DNA of 36,798 nucleotides from Christensenellaceae bacterium (GTDB lineage: Bacteria > Bacillota > Clostridia > Christensenellales > Aristaeellaceae): NCBI GenBank assembly GCA_020025205.1, contig JAHHSO010000020.1:1-36798 (forward strand), read 5' to 3'. Shown piece after piece: positions 23,332-30,559 of this stretch. A program made the position numbers and the translations under genes. How positions within the stretch are numbered: the stretch's first letter is position 1; each line of letters begins with the position of its first letter. The notes below the pieces were generated by a model that saw only the letters and a list, made by a program, of their open reading frames with translations, ran no database searches and was not told where the DNA came from.

Positions 23332-24609
23332 TTACAGCGTCACAATGCCGGCTTCAACCAGCTTTTGAAGGCTCATGAGGATGCCGAGTTTGGCGTGTAC
23401 CCAGGTAAGGCCGCCCTGAAAGTAAACGGCATAGGGCGGGCGGATTGGTCCATCGGCAGACAGCTCGATAGAGGAGCCCTGAATAAACGCACCGGCCGCC
23501 ATAATGACCTGATTATCATAGCCGGGCATGTCCCACGGGATCGGAGTAACATAGCTGTCCACTGGCGCGGCTGCCTGAATGCCGGAACAGAAGGCCACCA
23601 TGGCCTCTTCGCTGCCCAGCTCAACGGCTTGAATAATGTCGTGGCGGGATTCGGTAGAGTTCGGGATGACCCTGTAACCGAGTTTTTCGTAGACATTGGC
23701 CGCGAAAATGGCGCCCTTGAGAGCGGAAGACACAACGGTCGGAGCGAGGAAAAAGCCCTGATACAGTGCGGTCATCAGGCCGAGATTGGCGCCGACTTCC
23801 TGACCAAGACCGGGAGCAGACAGGCGATAGGCGCACTGATCAACGCAGGCTTTGGTGCCGCAGATGTAGCCGCCGATGGGGGCAAGGCCGCCGCCCGGAT
23901 TCTTGATGAGGGAGCCGACAATCATGTCTGCGCCGATGTCGCTCGGCTCGATGGTTTCGACAAACTCGCCGTAACAGTTGTCAACCATGCAGATGATGTC
24001 GCTGCGGATGGACTTGATGAAGGCAATCAGCTCACCGATCTGATGGACGCTGAATGTTGGCCGGGTGGCATATCCCTTGCTGCGCTGGATTGTGACCAGC
24101 TTGGTGCGTTCGTTGATCGCCTTGCGGATCCCTTCGTAATCGAAGCTGCCGTCAGCCAGCAGATCGACCTCGGCATAAGAAATGCCGTATTCAGCCAGAG
24201 AGCCGGGACTCTTGCGGATGCCAATGACCTCTTCCAGCGTGTCGTACGGCCGGCCGACAGGGGAGAGCAGTTCATCACCCGGACGCAGGTTAGCGCTCAG
24301 GGCGACGGCCAGCGCATGGGTTCCGCAGGTGATCTGCGGGCGGACGAGGGCGGCTTCCGTATGGAAACAGTCGGCATACACGCGTTCCAGCGTATCTCGT
24401 CCAACGTCATTATAGCCGTAGCCGGTGGTGCCCGCAAAGCAGGAAACATCTACTCGGTTTTTTTGCATTGCACCGATGACTTTGGCCTGATTGTATTCAG
24501 TTACCCGGTCGATTTCGGCAAAGCGGTCTCGAAGGCCGACGAGAATATCCTCGCCGAACTGATAAACGGCATCGGAAATGCCGAGCTTGGAAAACACATT
24601 CTGATTCAT
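23332..24609 (-). CDS. Methionine gamma-lyase family PLP protein (YnbB / 'aluminum resistance' type)
   Basis: 425 residues from ATG 24609 (AAAAGGA upstream). A fold-type I PLP enzyme of the Met_gamma_lyase family (PF06838), often found near glnR and hflX in Firmicutes. GTTGYGYNDVGRDTLERVYA, then ITCGTHALAVALSANLRPGD (cofactor binding), VDNCYGEFVE with D210, and K236 in GSLIKNPGGGLAPIGGYI (Schiff-base lysine). GLGQEVGAN and PYAVYFQGGLTWVHAKLGI near the end are family-typical. The annotated activity is inferred from distant similarity to cystathionine/methionine lyases; the true substrate is not established. It has its own consensus promoter and is monocistronic. Confidence 0.9.
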   Translation of the reverse strand: MNQNVFSKLGISDAVYQFGEDILVGLRDRFAEIDRVTEYNQAKVIGAMQKNRVDVSCFAGTTGYGYNDVGRDTLERVYADCFHTEAALVRPQITCGTHALAVALSANLRPGDELLSPVGRPYDTLEEVIGIRKSPGSLAEYGISYAEVDLLADGSFDYEGIRKAINERTKLVTIQRSKGYATRPTFSVHQIGELIAFIKSIRSDIICMVDNCYGEFVETIEPSDIGADMIVGSLIKNPGGGLAPIGGYICGTKACVDQCAYRLSAPGLGQEVGANLGLMTALYQGFFLAPTVVSSALKGAIFAANVYEKLGYRVIPNSTESRHDIIQAVELGSEEAMVAFCSGIQAAAPVDSYVTPIPWDMPGYDNQVIMAAGAFIQGSSIELSADGPIRPPYAVYFQGGLTWVHAKLGILMSLQKLVEAGIVTL

Positions 24610-24665
24610 AATACGGATCCTTTTCTGATGAAATTAATAAAGGATGAAAAATTCAAACGAAGGAC

Positions 24666-24694
24666 AGGATACCAGAATGTATGCACAATGTCAA
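24666..24694 (-). promoter_or_regulatory. Promoter for the methionine gamma-lyase-family gene
   Basis: On the minus strand, TTGACA (24689-24694), a 17-base spacer and TATCCT (24666-24671), about 57 bases before the ATG. Confidence 0.8.
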
Positions 24695-24786
24695 GGTATA
24701 ATTAGGAAGAGATTCCTTCAATAAAAGAAAAATGGGGTGATTTTAAAAAGGTTGAAAATTGAAATGCAAAAAAATGAAAAAAACTG

Positions 24787-24815
24787 TTGACAGGAAGCCT
24801 GTTCTCATGTATAAT
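24787..24815 (+). promoter_or_regulatory. Promoter of the seven-tRNA operon
   Basis: Perfect TTGACA (24787-24792), a 17-base spacer and perfect TATAAT (24810-24815), about 30 bases before the first tRNA. Confidence 0.95.
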
Positions 24816-24845
24816 AAATCTCGTGCTTGAGATACAGTGTTCCAA

Positions 24846-24922
24846 CGGAGTGTAGCGCAGCTTGGTAGCGCACGTGCTTTGGGAGCATGGGGTCGGGGGT
24901 TCGAATCCCTTCACTCCGACCA
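24846..24922 (+). tRNA. tRNA-Pro(TGG)
   Basis: Acceptor stem CGGAGTG/CACTCCG, anticodon stem CGTGC/GCATG with loop TTTGGGA (anticodon TGG), TTCGAAT T-loop, CCA encoded. First gene of the cluster. Confidence 0.95.
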
Positions 24923-24940
24923 TTTTATTCAGGCTTCTGT

Positions 24941-25015
24941 GGCCCCGTGGTCAAGCGGTCAAGACACCGCCCTTTCACGGCGATAACAGGGGTTCGATTC
25001 CCCTCGGGGTCACCA
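24941..25015 (+). tRNA. tRNA-Glu(TTC)
   Basis: GGCCCCG/CGGGGTC acceptor stem, anticodon loop CTTTCAC (TTC), TTCGATT T-loop, encoded CCA. Confidence 0.95.
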
Positions 25016-25047
25016 TTTTTTTCTTTGAAGAATCGTGGTTCCTTCAA

Positions 25048-25123
25048 GGGCCTTTAGCTCAGTGGTCAGAGCAGGCGGCTCATAACCGCTCGGTCCGGGG
25101 TTCGAAACCCTGAAGGCCCACCA
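25048..25123 (+). tRNA. tRNA(CAT), probably tRNA-Ile2 (or elongator Met)
   Basis: Acceptor stem GGGCCTT/AAGGCCC, anticodon loop CTCATAA, CCA encoded. The D-arm and anticodon-arm run TTAGCTCAGTGGTCAGAGCA then GGCGGCTCATAACCGCTCGG resembles tRNA-Ile2 genes, whose CAT anticodon is changed to lysidine-AT by TilS to read AUA. Elongator Met is the alternative. The first pair is G-C, so it is not a typical initiator tRNA. Confidence 0.85.
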
Positions 25124-25129
25124 TTTTAC

Positions 25130-25206
25130 GGCGCGGTAGTTCAGTCGGTTAGAATGCCAGCCTGTCACGCTGGAGGTCGAGGGTTCGAGCCCCTTCCGCG
25201 TCGCCA
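25130..25206 (+). tRNA. tRNA-Asp(GTC)
   Basis: GGCGCGG/CCGCGTC acceptor stem (one G-T pair), anticodon loop CTGTCAC (GTC), TTCGAGC T-loop, discriminator G as usual for tRNA-Asp, CCA encoded. Confidence 0.95.
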
Positions 25207-25244
25207 TTTTTATGTTCTTCTGACGCTCAACACCAATGAGACTT

Positions 25245-25320
25245 GCTGGTGTAGCTCAATTGGCAGAGCAGCTGATTTGTAATCAGCAGGTTGCGGGTTC
25301 GACTCCCTTCACCAGCTCCA
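25245..25320 (+). tRNA. tRNA-Thr(TGT)
   Basis: GCTGGTG/CACCAGC acceptor stem, anticodon stem GCTGA/TCAGC with loop TTTGTAA (TGT), encoded CCA. It is closely similar to tRNA-Thr(CGT) at 5.1 kb in the anticodon arm. Confidence 0.95.
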
Positions 25321-25329
25321 ATTTAATAT

Positions 25330-25414
<85 letters not shown>

Positions 25415-25420
25415 TTTTCT

Positions 25421-25507
25421 GCGGGAATGGCGGAATTGGCAGACGCGCTAGATTCAGGTTCTAGTGCTCGCAAGAGCATGCAGGTTCAAGTCCTGTTTCC
25501 CGCACCA
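25421..25507 (+). tRNA. tRNA-Leu(CAG)
   Basis: A class II tRNA with long variable arm (TGCTCGCAAGAGCA). GCGGGAA/TTCCCGC acceptor stem, anticodon loop TTCAGGT (CAG), TTCAAGT T-loop, CCA encoded. Last gene of the cluster. Confidence 0.95.
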
Positions 25508-25513
25508 AGAAAT

Positions 25514-25561
25514 AATAATCCGAACCTTTTTCTGATCAGAGAAGGGTTCGGATTATTTTTA
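25514..25561 (+). terminator. Terminator of the seven-tRNA operon
   Basis: AATAATCCGAACC (25514-25526) pairs perfectly with GGTTCGGATTATT (25545-25557), followed by a T-run. The loop also has self-complementary TTCTGATCAGAGAA. Confidence 0.93.
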
Positions 25562-25645
25562 TCCCTCAAAGGGTATGAGCTGACTGGGCAGGCACCTCAG
25601 AGAATGAAAAAGAAAAGGCTGTAAGGCAAATAAAATAACGGTTGA

Positions 25646-25666
25646 TTGCATAATGAAGTTGGACAC
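25646..25666. repeat. IS30 left inverted repeat
   Basis: TTGCATAATGAAGTTGGACAC matches the complement of 26630-26650 at 16 of 21 positions, including 11 consecutive bases at the inner end. Confidence 0.85.
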
Positions 25667-25699
25667 CTAACAAAAAGCCATAGTGATTTCCCCGTATGG

Positions 25700-26612
25700 C
25701 GGAATGAAGATCCTGCACAACATTTGCCGTGGGAGGGCAATCACTATGGACTGCTAAGAGGATATCACAGAACCGGCAGGACGCAAGAAGGGACGGTACC
25801 TTCAGCGAGAAGAAAGGGGAGCCATTCAGTATCTCAAGCGCCAAGGTTACTAGAGCCAGCGAGATTGGCTGCTCGCCAACCACTGTGGGCAATGAGCTTC
25901 GGCGGGTACACCGCCCCGTAAAGGCAGCAGAGGCAGGATGCCCGGCTACTCCGCCAAACGAGCAGAAGCAGTCTGCCGATTCAACAGGCAGCGCTCTCGA
26001 AGGCAGCACCGTATTCATGGCTGTAACCAATTCCTTCACTGGGTAATCACGCAAATCCGTGAACACAAGAAAGTCTCCGGCAGGGACATTGCCCAGCGGT
26101 CTGAGATCGCGGCTCTGTGCATCGAGGCAGGCCATTGAGAAGTCGACGCCGTGGTTGGTAAAAAGGGGCTGGTAAGGAGGCCGTTGTGTTCTCCCTGTTG
26201 GAGAAGAAAACGGAAAATGACATTGCCATTCAGATTCCGGGCAAGGACTCAGCCTCTGTGCTCCAGACCATGCAGATGCTCAAGGAAGAGTTTGGGAACG
26301 AGTTCTCTCAGGCCTTTAAGATGATTACCGTGGACAACGGCCCGGAGTTTTCTGGTTTCGCCCAGGTTGAGAACTGGGCAGTCAGGTCTGCTTCGCCCAT
26401 CCATACACATCCTGGGAGCGTCCTCAAAACGAGCGCCGCAACGGACTGTTCCGTGCTTTCGTGCCAAAGGAAGTATCTATTTCTCGCCGGTGGATATCTT
26501 ATCCGCCGCTGATGAGCTGGACGGACGTCCTCGCAAGAAGCCGGGCCATCGTCCCCCAGAGAAACTCTTTGAGGCGCTCCTGGATTCCATCTACGCCGTT
26601 CCAGCGAGATAA
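25700..26612 (+). pseudogene. IS30-family transposase, multiply frameshifted
   Basis: Pieces in different frames line up with an IS30 transposase. The N-terminal HTH region is REERGAIQYLKRQG-like, followed by NELRR, then PRKGSRGRMPGYSAKRAEAV and RFNRQRSRRQHR. The DDE domain is seen as VFSLLEKKTENDIAIQIPGK, FGNEFSQAFKMITVDNGPEF (catalytic Asp) and SGFAQVENW, then after a shift QNERRNGLFRAF-like sequence, FSPVDILSAADELDGRPRKK and PPEKLFEALLDSIYAV ending at TAA 26610-26612. At least three frameshifts and internal stops are needed to join these, so it cannot be active. Confidence 0.85.
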
Positions 26613-26629
26613 TAATTTTTACCGTGCGG

Positions 26630-26650
26630 GTGTCCAACTTGCACTTGCAA
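26630..26650. repeat. IS30 right inverted repeat
   Basis: GTGTCCAACTTGCACTTGCAA, imperfect complement of 25646-25666. It lies 18 bases after the transposase stop. Confidence 0.85.
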
Positions 26651-26735
26651 TTTTCGAAAATAAAAAGATATAAAAACAGAACAAACAAAAAGGGCTTCCC
26701 GAAAAAGCTCTCTCAAGAATTCTAATTATAGCAAC

Positions 26736-26764
26736 AAAAAAACCGCCTTCCCGAAGGAAGGCGG
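26736..26764 (-). terminator. Terminator of the former tRNA-Val gene
   Basis: On the minus strand, CCGCCTTCC pairs with GGAAGGCGG around a TTCG tetraloop, followed by seven Ts. It lies about 27 bases downstream of the tRNA-Val 3' half, so it is the original chromosomal terminator of that tRNA. Confidence 0.92.
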
Positions 26765-26790
26765 CTGCCGGGTGACTAATCCGGCTGTAC

Positions 26791-26837
26791 TGGTGGGGTC
26801 GATAGGGCTCGAACCTACGACCTCCACGATGTCAACT
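26791..26837 (-). other. ICE attachment site: displaced 3' half of tRNA-Val(GAC)
   Basis: The minus strand reads GTTGACATCGTGG (anticodon loop TTGACAT and 3' anticodon stem), then AGGTC, the T-arm GTAGG-TTCGAGC-CCTAT, acceptor CGACCCC, discriminator A and CCA. Nothing upstream can pair as the 5' anticodon stem (CCACG), D-arm or acceptor 5' strand (GGGGTCG), so only the 3' half exists. This is the scar left when an element integrates into the anticodon loop and rebuilds the tRNA at its other end. The conserved anticodon GAC points to Val. The native terminator beside it shows this is the chromosome side. Confidence 0.85.
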
Positions 26838-26943
26838 ATACTGAATGTATAATTTGTTTTCGAAACATTAGCCAAAATATACACATTATTAAAAAGATAA
26901 ATATGCTTGTGACATCCAAAAGGGAAGCTCATTAGAACTGTTG

Positions 26944-26969
26944 AGCGCCTTGAAAGGGTGCTTTTTTTA
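26944..26969 (+). terminator. Intrinsic terminator just upstream of parA
   Basis: AGCGCC (26944-26949) pairs with GGTGCT (26957-26962; one G-T pair), followed by seven Ts. It would stop transcription from outside the element entering parA, or act as a leader attenuator. The 26838-26943 stretch is AT-rich with no gene. Confidence 0.7.
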
Positions 26970-27003
26970 TTAGGATGAACGTAATTAGGAGGTACTACTT
27001 GAA

Positions 27004-27825
27004 ATGAAAGCAGACATTATAGCAATTGCCAACCAGAAAGGCGGCGTCGGAAAGACGACCACAACAGTCAATTTGGGTGTGGGTTTGGCGAAGGCAGGAA
27101 AAAAGGTTTTGCTGATTGATGCAGACCCACAGAGCAGCCTGACCATCAGCCTGGGATATTCTCAGCCGGATAAGCTGCCGTTTACGCTTTCTAATGCGAT
27201 GGAGCGGATTCTTATGGATCAGCCAATTGATCCGGATGAAGGCATCCTGTATCATGATGAAGGCGTGGATCTGCTGCCTGCCAATATCGAATTGGCGAGC
27301 ATGGATGTATCACTTATGAGTGCGATGAGTCGAGAGATGGTCTTGAGTCGATATCTGAATATGGTTAAAAGCCGTTATGATTATCTCCTCATTGACTGCC
27401 AGCCGTCGCTGGGTATGCTTACGGTTAACGCACTGTCTGCGGCGAATCGTGTGCTGATTCCTGTACAGGCGGAGTATTTGCCGGTAAAAGGTCTGGAACA
27501 GCTGCTTTCTACCATCAGCAAGGTGAAGAGGAATATCAATGGCAATTTGCAGATTGCAGGCATTCTTCTGACGATGGTGGATGGAAGAACGAACTTTGCC
27601 AGAGACATCAGTGCGCTGCTCAGAGAGAACTATGGAAGCCGAATCAGGATTTTTGAAACGGAAATTCCTCACTCTGTGCGGGCTAAAGAAGCGACGGTCG
27701 AAGGCAGAAGTATATTTGCTTATGACATGCACGGAAAGATTGCACAGGGATACGACTGTCTGACGAAGGAGGTTCTGCAAAATGAAAAGCAATGCAAAAA
27801 ACATTACGCTGGCCTCTGTCTCTGA
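27004..27825 (+). CDS. parA: ParA-family partition ATPase
   Basis: 273 residues from ATG 27004, with AGGAGG 11 bases upstream. A deviant Walker A (NQKGGVGKTTTTVNLGVGLA, residues 10-29), VLLIDADPQSSLT (Walker A'), and YDYLLIDCQPSLGMLTVNAL (Walker B) give a Soj/ParA ATPase. ParA proteins bind DNA with ATP and, with ParB, move DNA. In an ICE they are thought to stabilise the excised circular form or assist transfer. It overlaps parB by 44 bases in another frame, which suggests coupled translation. Confidence 0.95.
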   Translation: MKADIIAIANQKGGVGKTTTTVNLGVGLAKAGKKVLLIDADPQSSLTISLGYSQPDKLPFTLSNAMERILMDQPIDPDEGILYHDEGVDLLPANIELASMDVSLMSAMSREMVLSRYLNMVKSRYDYLLIDCQPSLGMLTVNALSAANRVLIPVQAEYLPVKGLEQLLSTISKVKRNINGNLQIAGILLTMVDGRTNFARDISALLRENYGSRIRIFETEIPHSVRAKEATVEGRSIFAYDMHGKIAQGYDCLTKEVLQNEKQCKKHYAGLCL

Positions 27826-28717
27826 TTTCTTTACAACGGAAGAGAGCCGGGAAGATGACAGGCGGGAACGCGTGCAGGAAATCCCGCTTTCAGAACTTCA
27901 TCCATTTAAAGATCATCCGTTTAAAGTCAAGGATGATGAATCTATGATGGATACGGTGGAAAGCGTCAAGCAGTATGGCGTGTTGGTTCCAGCAATTGCC
28001 CGACCTGATCCGTCCGGCGGATATGAACTGATTTCAGGGCATCGCAGACACCATGCCAGCGAACTGGCGGGGAAGGATACCCTGCCGGTAATCGTCAGAG
28101 ATCTGGATGATGACGCAGCGACGATCATCATGGTTGATTCGAATTTGCAGAGAGAAAGCCTTTTGCCCAGTGAGCGGGCTTTTGCCTATAAGATGAAGTT
28201 AGAGGCGATGAAACATCAGGGGGCAAGAGCAAATTTAACTTGTGCCCAACTTGGGCACAAGTTGGGCGGGAAAAAGTCGAGAGATATTTTAGCTGAACAG
28301 GTTGGTCAAAGTAAGAATCAGGTACAGCGATTCATTCGCCTGACGGAGCTGATTCCTGAAATCCTTGATATGGTGGATGACAAGAAAATTGCCATCAATC
28401 CGGCTTACGAGATTTCTTTTCTGAAGAAAGATGAACAGGTTCAGCTGCTGGAAGCGATGGATGCAGAACAGGCAACGCCTTCTTTGTCGCAGGCGCAGAG
28501 GCTTAAGAAGTTTTCGCAGGAACACAAACTTACATGGGAATCCATGTCAGCCATCATGTCTGAAGAAAAGAAGAGTGATTTGGACAGAGTGGTGCTGAAG
28601 AACGAAACGTTGAAAAAGTATTTTCCGCAGAGTTATACGCCACAGCGCATGGAAGAAACCATCATCAAGCTGCTGGAAAAGTGGCATCGGCAGAAAATGC
28701 AGATGCAGGAACGCTGA
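27782..28717 (+). CDS. parB: ParB-family partition protein
   Basis: 311 residues from ATG 27782 (AAGGAGG upstream inside parA). The N-terminal ParB/Srx domain has IPLSELHPFKDHPFKVKDDE, ESVKQYGVLVPAIARP and the CTP-binding patch as GHRRHHASE (residues 86-94; usually GERR, here GHRR). The central HTH is about 165-200 (SRDILAEQVGQSKNQVQRFI). A C-terminal helical region (QSYTPQRMEETIIKLLEKWH) follows. It would load at a parS-like site and work with ParA. A perfect 23-bp palindrome lies inside the gene at 28239-28261. Confidence 0.93.
   Translation: MKSNAKNITLASVSDFFTTEESREDDRRERVQEIPLSELHPFKDHPFKVKDDESMMDTVESVKQYGVLVPAIARPDPSGGYELISGHRRHHASELAGKDTLPVIVRDLDDDAATIIMVDSNLQRESLLPSERAFAYKMKLEAMKHQGARANLTCAQLGHKLGGKKSRDILAEQVGQSKNQVQRFIRLTELIPEILDMVDDKKIAINPAYEISFLKKDEQVQLLEAMDAEQATPSLSQAQRLKKFSQEHKLTWESMSAIMSEEKKSDLDRVVLKNETLKKYFPQSYTPQRMEETIIKLLEKWHRQKMQMQER
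28239..28261. repeat. 23-bp perfect palindrome inside parB
   Basis: CTTGTGCCCAA (28239-28249), a single central C and TTGGGCACAAG (28251-28261): 11-bp perfect arms. It encodes the CAQLGHK part of ParB. No T-tract follows, so it is not a terminator. Because parS sites are palindromes and often lie in or next to parAB, it is a candidate ParB-binding site; this is inference. Confidence 0.6.
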
Positions 28718-28731
28718 AGGAGGACAAAGCT

Positions 28732-29622
28732 ATGGCGATTTTCAGAGTGGCGAAGAACCGGAGATACACAGTTATGAGCAATCATCACTTAAAAGATAAA
28801 GACTTGTCTTTAAAGGCCAAGGGACTGCTCTCCATGATTTTGTCCCTGCCGGATGAGTGGAACTATACGACGCGCGGCCTTGCAGCAATTTGCAAGGAAG
28901 GCGTGGAGAGCATTGGCACGACGCTGAAAGAATTGGAAATGACCGGGTATCTGACCAGAGAACAGAGGCGGGATGAAAAAGGGCGAATCAAGGATACGGA
29001 GTACACCATTTACGAACGCCCGCAGAAAAAAGAAAACAAGCCAGATCCAGGAACCCCGGATACAGATGCCCCGGATACGGAGTGTCCAGATACGGGAAAC
29101 CCGGATATGGATGACCCGGATACGGAAAACCCGGCACAATTAAATACTAATCCAATAAAGACCCATAAATCGATTACCCATGGAACAAATCCTTATCAAT
29201 CGAATCATGGTGATGGATGTGAAGAGATGGAACCGCCGGTGAATGCTTTTGATCTGAATTTGATGATTGGACATGTTCAGGTGGACATCGGATATTACGA
29301 GCTGCTGGATAAATATAGCCGTGAACAGCTGGATGAAATGGTTGAGCTGATTGCGGAGATGCGCTGCAAGCATTCGGGGACAATTAACATTGGTGGGACG
29401 GTGTATTCGGCAGATGCTGTGCGCGAACGCTTCGAGAAGCTGAACAGCCGCCATATCCAATACGTGTTTGAATCTTTGGAGAACAATCGGACAAAGATTC
29501 GCAACATCAAAAAATACCTGCTCACAGTGCTGTTTAATGCACCTGTTACCATGACCAATTACCACCGTGCAGAATTTAATCACGAATACGACGAGGAAGA
29601 TTTGTTTGCAGGCGTTGAATAA
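28732..29622 (+). CDS. HTH-domain / DUF6017 protein of integrative elements
   Basis: 296 residues from ATG 28732 (AAGGAGG upstream); the frame extends 17 codons into parB but without a ribosome binding site. N-terminal helix-turn-helix (HTH_36-like), preceded by SNHHLKDKDLSLKAKGLLSM and continuing EWNYTTRGLAAICKEGVESI then LKELEMTGYL. A linker of PDT-type repeats (residues about 110-140) leads to the DUF6017 domain: INIGGTVYSADAVRERFEKL and IRNIKKYLLTVLFNAPVTMT followed by NYHRAEFNHEY. Such proteins recur beside parAB in Firmicute ICEs and resemble RepA/DnaD-type replication initiators. A role in element replication or regulation is likely but unproven. Confidence 0.85.
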   Translation: MAIFRVAKNRRYTVMSNHHLKDKDLSLKAKGLLSMILSLPDEWNYTTRGLAAICKEGVESIGTTLKELEMTGYLTREQRRDEKGRIKDTEYTIYERPQKKENKPDPGTPDTDAPDTECPDTGNPDMDDPDTENPAQLNTNPIKTHKSITHGTNPYQSNHGDGCEEMEPPVNAFDLNLMIGHVQVDIGYYELLDKYSREQLDEMVELIAEMRCKHSGTINIGGTVYSADAVRERFEKLNSRHIQYVFESLENNRTKIRNIKKYLLTVLFNAPVTMTNYHRAEFNHEYDEEDLFAGVE

Positions 29623-29640
29623 TCACGAAAGGAGAAGACA

Positions 29641-29682
29641 ATGCGCAGATATCTGATCAGGCGGATTCTGGAACCGCTTTGA
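29641..29682 (+). CDS. Possible 13-residue peptide or leader ORF
   Basis: ATG 29641 has a very good ribosome binding site (AAAGGAGAAGACA) and encodes MRRYLIRRILEPL before TGA. The peptide is basic and amphipathic. It lies between the DUF6017 and sortase genes. It could be a translated leader coupling sortase expression, a micropeptide, or the head of a lost gene. No similarity was recognised. Confidence 0.3.
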   Translation: MRRYLIRRILEPL

Positions 29683-29725
29683 AAAAGCCAGACCATCAAA
29701 AAAGAAAGGAGAAGGCAGACACAGA

Positions 29726-30559
29726 ATGAAACTGAATAAACCCAAAGCGCAGCTGATGATGTATATCTTGGCGGCGCTTTTTTTCGTTGCCGGATTTTTT
29801 GCAGTCATTTGGCCTGTAAGGACGTGGAGTGTGCAGATTGACCGGGACATGCAGGAGTATGAAGAACTGAAAAAAGAAAACGAAGGGTCTTCTCAAGCGG
29901 AGGTGTCTCCAATGCTGCCTGTGCAGGAAGAAGAGAGGCTCCTGCCCGCACAGGAGACTTTAGAAACACCTCATGAATCTTCTCAGATGGACGTGAACTG
30001 GGCAGCCTGCCGCCAAACCAATGCGGATATTGCTGCTTGGCTGACTGTTCCGGGAACGCCTATTGAATATCCTGTGGTCAAGACGGATGATCCGGATTAT
30101 TATCTCGGTCACACATTTTCGGGTAAGGAAAGCGCAGTAGGTACGCTCTTTTCGCTGGGTGATGCAGACTATGAAACGCCCGGAAGAAACATCGCCATTT
30201 ACGGTCATCACATGCGGGCCAAAGACAAGATGTTTACGCCACTTATGCAGTATAAGAATCCTGAGTTCTGGGAAGCGCATAAAACCGTGTATTTGGATAC
30301 GCCGGAACACAGGAGAGCGTATACGATCTTTGCTGTCATCAATATGAGCATTGGTGACTGGAATCCGTCGAAAACAGATTTTCCCAACGACGAAGCATTT
30401 GCCAACTACATCGCCCGTGCGAAGCGGTGTGCGCTGTACGATACGGGGGTGGAAGTGCTGCCGGACGATCATGTGGTGACACTGATTACCTGTGACCGCA
30501 GTTACGGTGGAAAAGATGGACGGCTGATTGTCATGGCAGTGAGGAGGGATACACCATGA
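29726..30559 (+). CDS. Class B sortase
   Basis: 277 residues from ATG 29726. An N-terminal membrane anchor (MMYILAALFFVAGFFAVIWP, residues 11-30) and an acidic stalk precede the sortase fold: DIAAWLTVPGTPIEYPVVKT, GTLFSLGD, NIAIYGHHMRAKDKMFTPLM (catalytic His161), VVTLITCDRSY (catalytic Cys256) and GRLIVMAVRR (Arg266). The long helix region between YGHHM and LITC is typical of SrtB. Sortases cleave a C-terminal signal and join the protein to the cell wall. The stop overlaps the adhesin start (ATGA), so the adhesin is presumably its substrate. Confidence 0.92.
   Translation: MKLNKPKAQLMMYILAALFFVAGFFAVIWPVRTWSVQIDRDMQEYEELKKENEGSSQAEVSPMLPVQEEERLLPAQETLETPHESSQMDVNWAACRQTNADIAAWLTVPGTPIEYPVVKTDDPDYYLGHTFSGKESAVGTLFSLGDADYETPGRNIAIYGHHMRAKDKMFTPLMQYKNPEFWEAHKTVYLDTPEHRRAYTIFAVINMSIGDWNPSKTDFPNDEAFANYIARAKRCALYDTGVEVLPDDHVVTLITCDRSYGGKDGRLIVMAVRRDTP

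Larger units (their letters stand above)
25646..26650 (+). mobile_element. Degenerate IS30-family insertion sequence
   Basis: A unit of about 1 kb bounded by 21-base imperfect inverted repeats that share AAGTTGGACAC, with a broken IS30 transposase gene between them. It sits directly after the tRNA-cluster terminator and shortly before the ICE junction. Confidence 0.85.

Noticed and set aside
23365..24705. 446-residue plus-strand open frame
   Set aside because: It is antisense to the methionine gamma-lyase-family gene, which has clear PLP motifs, and has no ribosome binding site or family match.
26791..26840. A complete tRNA gene before parA
   Set aside because: Only the 3' half is present; no matching 5' acceptor strand, D-arm or 5' anticodon stem exists upstream on the minus strand.
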